Below, one piece after another: positions 60,669 to 64,000 of a DNA stretch of 64,000 nt. Under the pieces are notes generated by a model. That model did no database searches. It had not been told where the DNA came from and was given only the letters and a program-made list of their open reading frames with translations. The position numbers were made by a program, and so were the translations under genes. Each line of letters opens with the position of its first letter. The stretch's first letter is position 1. This DNA is from Dasyornis broadbenti (taxonomy: Eukaryota > Chordata > Aves > Passeriformes > Dasyornithidae), in assembly GCA_013397935.1 (NCBI GenBank), contig VZRN01002233.1, forward strand, positions 1,235,472-1,299,471, written 5' to 3'.

Positions 60669-61115
60669 TGAAGGAATTTACAGCTTGCCAGCCTCTTGTG
60701 AGCAGCATTTTAAGGCCTCTCTCCCTCCTTTTTGCGCTCGGCAACCCAGAGCAATCCCATTTAACGTGGTGAGGGGGCTCTGCCTCTCCCAGCTCTGAGC
60801 TTAAACAACGTTTGTGGGTAGAGTTTCGTGTCTTTTTGTTCCCATCCGGCTCTTTCAGACTTGTTTTCGGCCTGCAGGGCCGGCGGGCTGGCTCCGATCC
60901 TCCCGCACGCTACCCGCCCTCGCCCTTTGTTCGCTGAGGGGAAGGAGCGCGCGGGCGGGAGGCGGGAAGCGCGCGGCCGCCGCCAGCGTGAGAGGCTGAA
61001 GGGCGTTGCCCGCGCGGGAGCGCGCACCGCGAGGCTCCCGGGAGCGCGCAGCGCCCGCCCTCCCTCCCGGCCGCGCTGGGCGGGTGCCCGGTGGAGGTGG
61101 CGGAGCCTCCGGTGA

Positions 61116-61409
61116 NNNNNNNNNNNNNNNNNNNNNNNNNNNNNNNNNNNNNNNNNNNNNNNNNNNNNNNNNNNNNNNNNNNNNNNNNNNNNNNNNNNNN
61201 NNNNNNNNNNNNNNNNNNNNNNNNNNNNNNNNNNNNNNNNNNNNNNNNNNNNNNNNNNNNNNNNNNNNNNNNNNNNNNNNNNNNNNNNNNNNNNNNNNNN
61301 NNNNNNNNNNNNNNNNNNNNNNNNNNNNNNNNNNNNNNNNNNNNNNNNNNNNNNNNNNNNNNNNNNNNNNNNNNNNNNNNNNNNNNNNNNNNNNNNNNNN
61401 NNNNNNNNN
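61116..61409. other. Assembly gap (294 N)
   Basis: A run of 294 N inside the CpG island. Translations that cross it are meaningless. It probably replaces GC-rich promoter or first-exon sequence. Confidence 1.
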
Positions 61410-61458
61410 GGGCGGCGGACGGACCGGCCCGGTTCATGAGCAGCGGCCGGGAGGGCAG
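61410..61458 (+). other. GNB1: Probable 3' part of the noncoding first exon (GNB1)
   Basis: The sequence after the gap ends GAGGGCAG|GTAACC, a good splice donor at 61459. Mammalian GNB1 has a noncoding GC-rich first exon and a long first intron, which fits. The exon's 5' part is lost in the gap. Confidence 0.4.
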
Positions 61459-64000
61459 GTAACCGTGTGAGGGATGCGGGGAGGGCGGGGGTCCCTCAGA
61501 ACGTGTTTCCCGCCCGCCGAGCCTCGGCCGGCCCCACCCCGGGGCCATCTTCCCTCGGCTCCCCCTCAGCCCCGCTCCTTCCCCTCCCCCGCGCTCCCTC
61601 CTCCTGCCGCACTTCTCCTTTCCCTCTCCTTTTCTCCCCTGTCCTCCCCTTCCGCCGCCGCACCGGGGGCCCCGGGGCCGCCGCCTCTTCATCGCCCCCG
61701 TTCTCGGCGACCCTCGGTATGGCGGGGTTGGAAATAGCCCCCCACTCCCGCGCTTCCCACCTCAGGGCTCCAGCTTCCCCTAAAAAAGAAGTGTGTTTGT
61801 AGCTGGAGGAGGAGGGGAAAAAGGTGGGGGTGGGACTGATTCCCTCTCGAAGGCTTCCAGGCGAAAAGGGAGGAGACCTCGGATCTTGCGGGGTTCCATT
61901 TTTAATTATAATTACGCTGTAGTGGTCTCTGGTAGATGGTTTGGGGGTCTTGTCTTAAGGCACAAAAAGGCGAGTTTCGCGAGCGATCCAGCCGGCAGAG
62001 GGAATATTTGGAGAGAGATTCAAGGGGGGAAAAAAAAAGCAATGGTGTGTCTGCTGTAATGGTGGAAAACTGATTAAAAGGAGCCGGGGGTGAGACAAAC
62101 AGGGTAAGGCTGCTTCCAGCACCCCCAGCCAGCCAAGGGCTCGCAGATGGGGCTCATGCTGGGTGTGCTGAGCGAGGGAGGGGTAGGGAAGGTTTTGTTC
62201 TCGTTAGAACCGGAACCGAGGACGGATTCAAACCGCATATTTGTTCCCCTATGTATTACGGTGCTGCATATTTTTGTGTGCCCGTAGCAGCGATAATGAA
62301 GATCATGGAGGGTGTTTGCTTCAATAGAAAGATGGGAGTTTTCTCCTTGGAAATGTTAAAAATATTATTTCCATTACCAGCTTTTTATCGAAAGGATTTC
62401 AGCATTAATTTTTTTTTTTATCCATGCAAGGGGTATTGAACGTGTAGGATTTTTAATCCCACAGCTTTGTAGGGAATGAGGATGTGTAAAGCCTAGCATG
62501 TAAATAGGAAAGAGATGAGGCGTTTTTTTAACAAAAAAATCTTGTCCAAAAGAAAATCAGAATGATATAGAGGTTGTTGTAAGATGTCAATTTATCATTG
62601 CTGGAGATGAACTGAAATTTTAACGAATGTGATATTTCATTATTCTCTAATAAAGTCATTTGGGACTCGTTTTAAACCAGGCATCCTTTCTAGGATGTGT
62701 CGACTGCCACGTTATTATGTATTGTCTCCACAGGAGGAAATAGGAGGAAAGGACTGTAAATGTAAGGCTTAAATGATTATTGAAACAGCTTTTAAGAATA
62801 GTTGGCTCAACTTGGAGAGGTGATTTAAGATCGAAAAATTAAACGGTTTGATGCTGTAGGATATCTGCACCTAATCGTGAGGGATTTACCACATATTTTA
62901 TGGTGGACACAAGGATGTAAATCAAGACCAAATGCTGTCGATGTGTATGTGAAATACGTGTGAGGAAATGAAGATGATATATTAATACCTAAATTTGTCC
63001 TTAATGTGATAGATCAGAGTTTATGTCTTTCCCTTGTGTGCTTTAGAAGAGGCGAAGGAGAAGGGTGATAATAGTGTAGTTGTTTTGGTGGCTGCAGATT
63101 AGCCAGGGTGTGTGTTTGATTTTCTTTTTGCTGTGAATGAATGGATCTCTCTGTGCCTGGGCCCAGTAGCTGCAACAAGATGGCGTTTGCAGCAAGGCAG
63201 CTCTCATTTTTCAACTCCTCCTCACCCCAGCTTTGCCAAACTAGATCTTATTTCGTAATTGTGTTTTAGATTTACTTTCTTGTTCTCTTTGCTTTCTTTT
63301 TTTCTGGGGTGGGGGTAGGAGGAGCATTTGGAAGATTGCTGGGAGAAATCTGTGGGTTTTTTTCTTAATTTTTCTGAGCTCCTCCAGATAGGAACTAGGT
63401 GGGAGGAGTAAATAGTTTTATTGAAATGTTCACATAGGCTCTTAACTGAATAAAGGGGTGACACAATTTTCATTTTTACCTTGCAGTGCCTGCTTCACAC
63501 CACCAAAATGTTCCTGGCTTTTATTAAGCCTGTTGCTAAAAACCAGTTTTTAAACATAGAGCACAGGTACCCAAAGAGTCTGCTGGGCCGTGGGTCTGTG
63601 CTGGCCAGGTAGTCATTAGATCAGAGCCCGTGCAGACAGGTGTCTTTCTGTGACACAAAAGAGTCTCCTGTCTGCTTCAGAACACTCACGATTTGTGGAG
63701 GGTTTAAGACTGCTGCTGACCCAGAATTACTGCCTCCTCTAGATAACTGTTCTTTTAATGGGCAAGCGTAAGAAAGGTTTGGAGGATATTAAAACAGCTC
63801 TATGTCTGAGAAGTAGTCTATTTCAAAATGCCCTTATAAATTTTTGAAGCCTTTTATGTGTGTTTTTAAGTATCTTTTGAGAAAAATGGACTTTTGATTT
63901 GTAACTTTTGTGATATTTCACTGTAGTGCCAAACTCCGTAACTTTGGTAGCCTAAATAAAATAGCTTGGTTAATATTTGATATACTGGACTCAGGCTTAA
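61459..64000 (+). other. GNB1: Probable first intron of GNB1 (5' part)
   Basis: After the CpG island the DNA becomes AT-rich with no splice-bounded coding exon. No GNB1 WD-repeat peptide is present. It runs off the window end. Confidence 0.45.

Larger units (their letters stand above)
60760..61800 (+). promoter_or_regulatory. GNB1: CpG island, probable GNB1 promoter
   Basis: From about 60840 the sequence becomes very CpG-dense (GCGCGCGGCCGCCGCC and similar) and stays so to about 61720, with pyrimidine-rich CCTCCC runs at 61560-61650. The next gene after TMEM52 and CALML6 in human is GNB1, transcribed in the same direction as CFAP74, so this is most likely its promoter. No GNB1 coding sequence lies in the window; the assignment is by synteny. 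Confidence 0.6.

Noticed and set aside
60910..61692. Long minus-strand and + strand frames over the CpG island
   Set aside because: They cross the N gap and are unbroken only because N was translated as X.
1..64000. CRISPR arrays, operons, phage or other prokaryotic systems
   Set aside because: The window is an intron-bearing vertebrate locus; no spaced direct repeats of CRISPR type or bacterial gene organisation are present.

Overview
This is a vertebrate nuclear window, almost certainly from a bird. The evidence is GT-AG introns of 0.1-3 kb, two CR1 LINE tails with the usual avian 'GGTTGGAAGGG' reverse-complement signature (49.2 kb and 60.3 kb), an avian-type ERV LTR relic (11.2 kb), and conserved gene content. 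The order of genes (CFAP74, then TMEM52, then a CpG-island promoter that is probably GNB1) matches human 1p36.33 read in reverse. The species cannot be named from the sequence.

Positions 1-36.8 kb hold one complete gene on the + strand, CFAP74 (cilia and flagella associated protein 74, a central-apparatus C1d protein of motile cilia). I resolved 38 coding exons (1090-36344) whose splice phases join without a break into about 1,760 codons, plus a probable noncoding first exon in the GC-rich first 144 bases and a polyadenylation signal at 36760. The protein has a very acidic, E/R/K-rich N-terminal helix-like stretch, a long coiled-coil region (exons 4-11), and then a chain of beta-rich ASH/Ig-like segments (exons 14-39). 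Two low-complexity linkers interrupt that chain (exons 18-19 and 27-29).

Positions 36.8-40.3 kb are intergenic. At 40.3-40.8 kb a GC- and G-rich block probably holds the TMEM52 promoter. TMEM52 coding exons are clear at 41572-41616, 43026-43195 and 43542-43852, with one membrane span and two PPxY motifs. Its signal-peptide exon could not be fixed. A polyadenylation signal lies at 44134.

Positions 44.1-60.8 kb are gene-poor. In mammals the calmodulin-like gene CALML6 sits here, but I see no EF-hand coding on either strand. The interval holds CR1 remnants, small tandem repeats, AT-rich DNA and one unexplained minus-strand open frame (54447-54863). At 60.8-61.8 kb there is a strong CpG island, broken by a 294-base N gap (61116-61409), with a splice donor at 61459. 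By synteny and strand it is the promoter and noncoding first exon of GNB1, with the rest of the window in its first intron.

CFAP74 is a cilium structural gene, TMEM52 an uncharacterised membrane protein and GNB1 a housekeeping G-protein beta subunit. They are neighbours by conserved synteny and not members of one pathway. I did not find a convincing new biological system. The most notable items are the charged N-terminal helix of CFAP74, the apparent absence of CALML6, a 24-bp minisatellite in the last CFAP74 intron, and the unexplained open frame at 54.5 kb.
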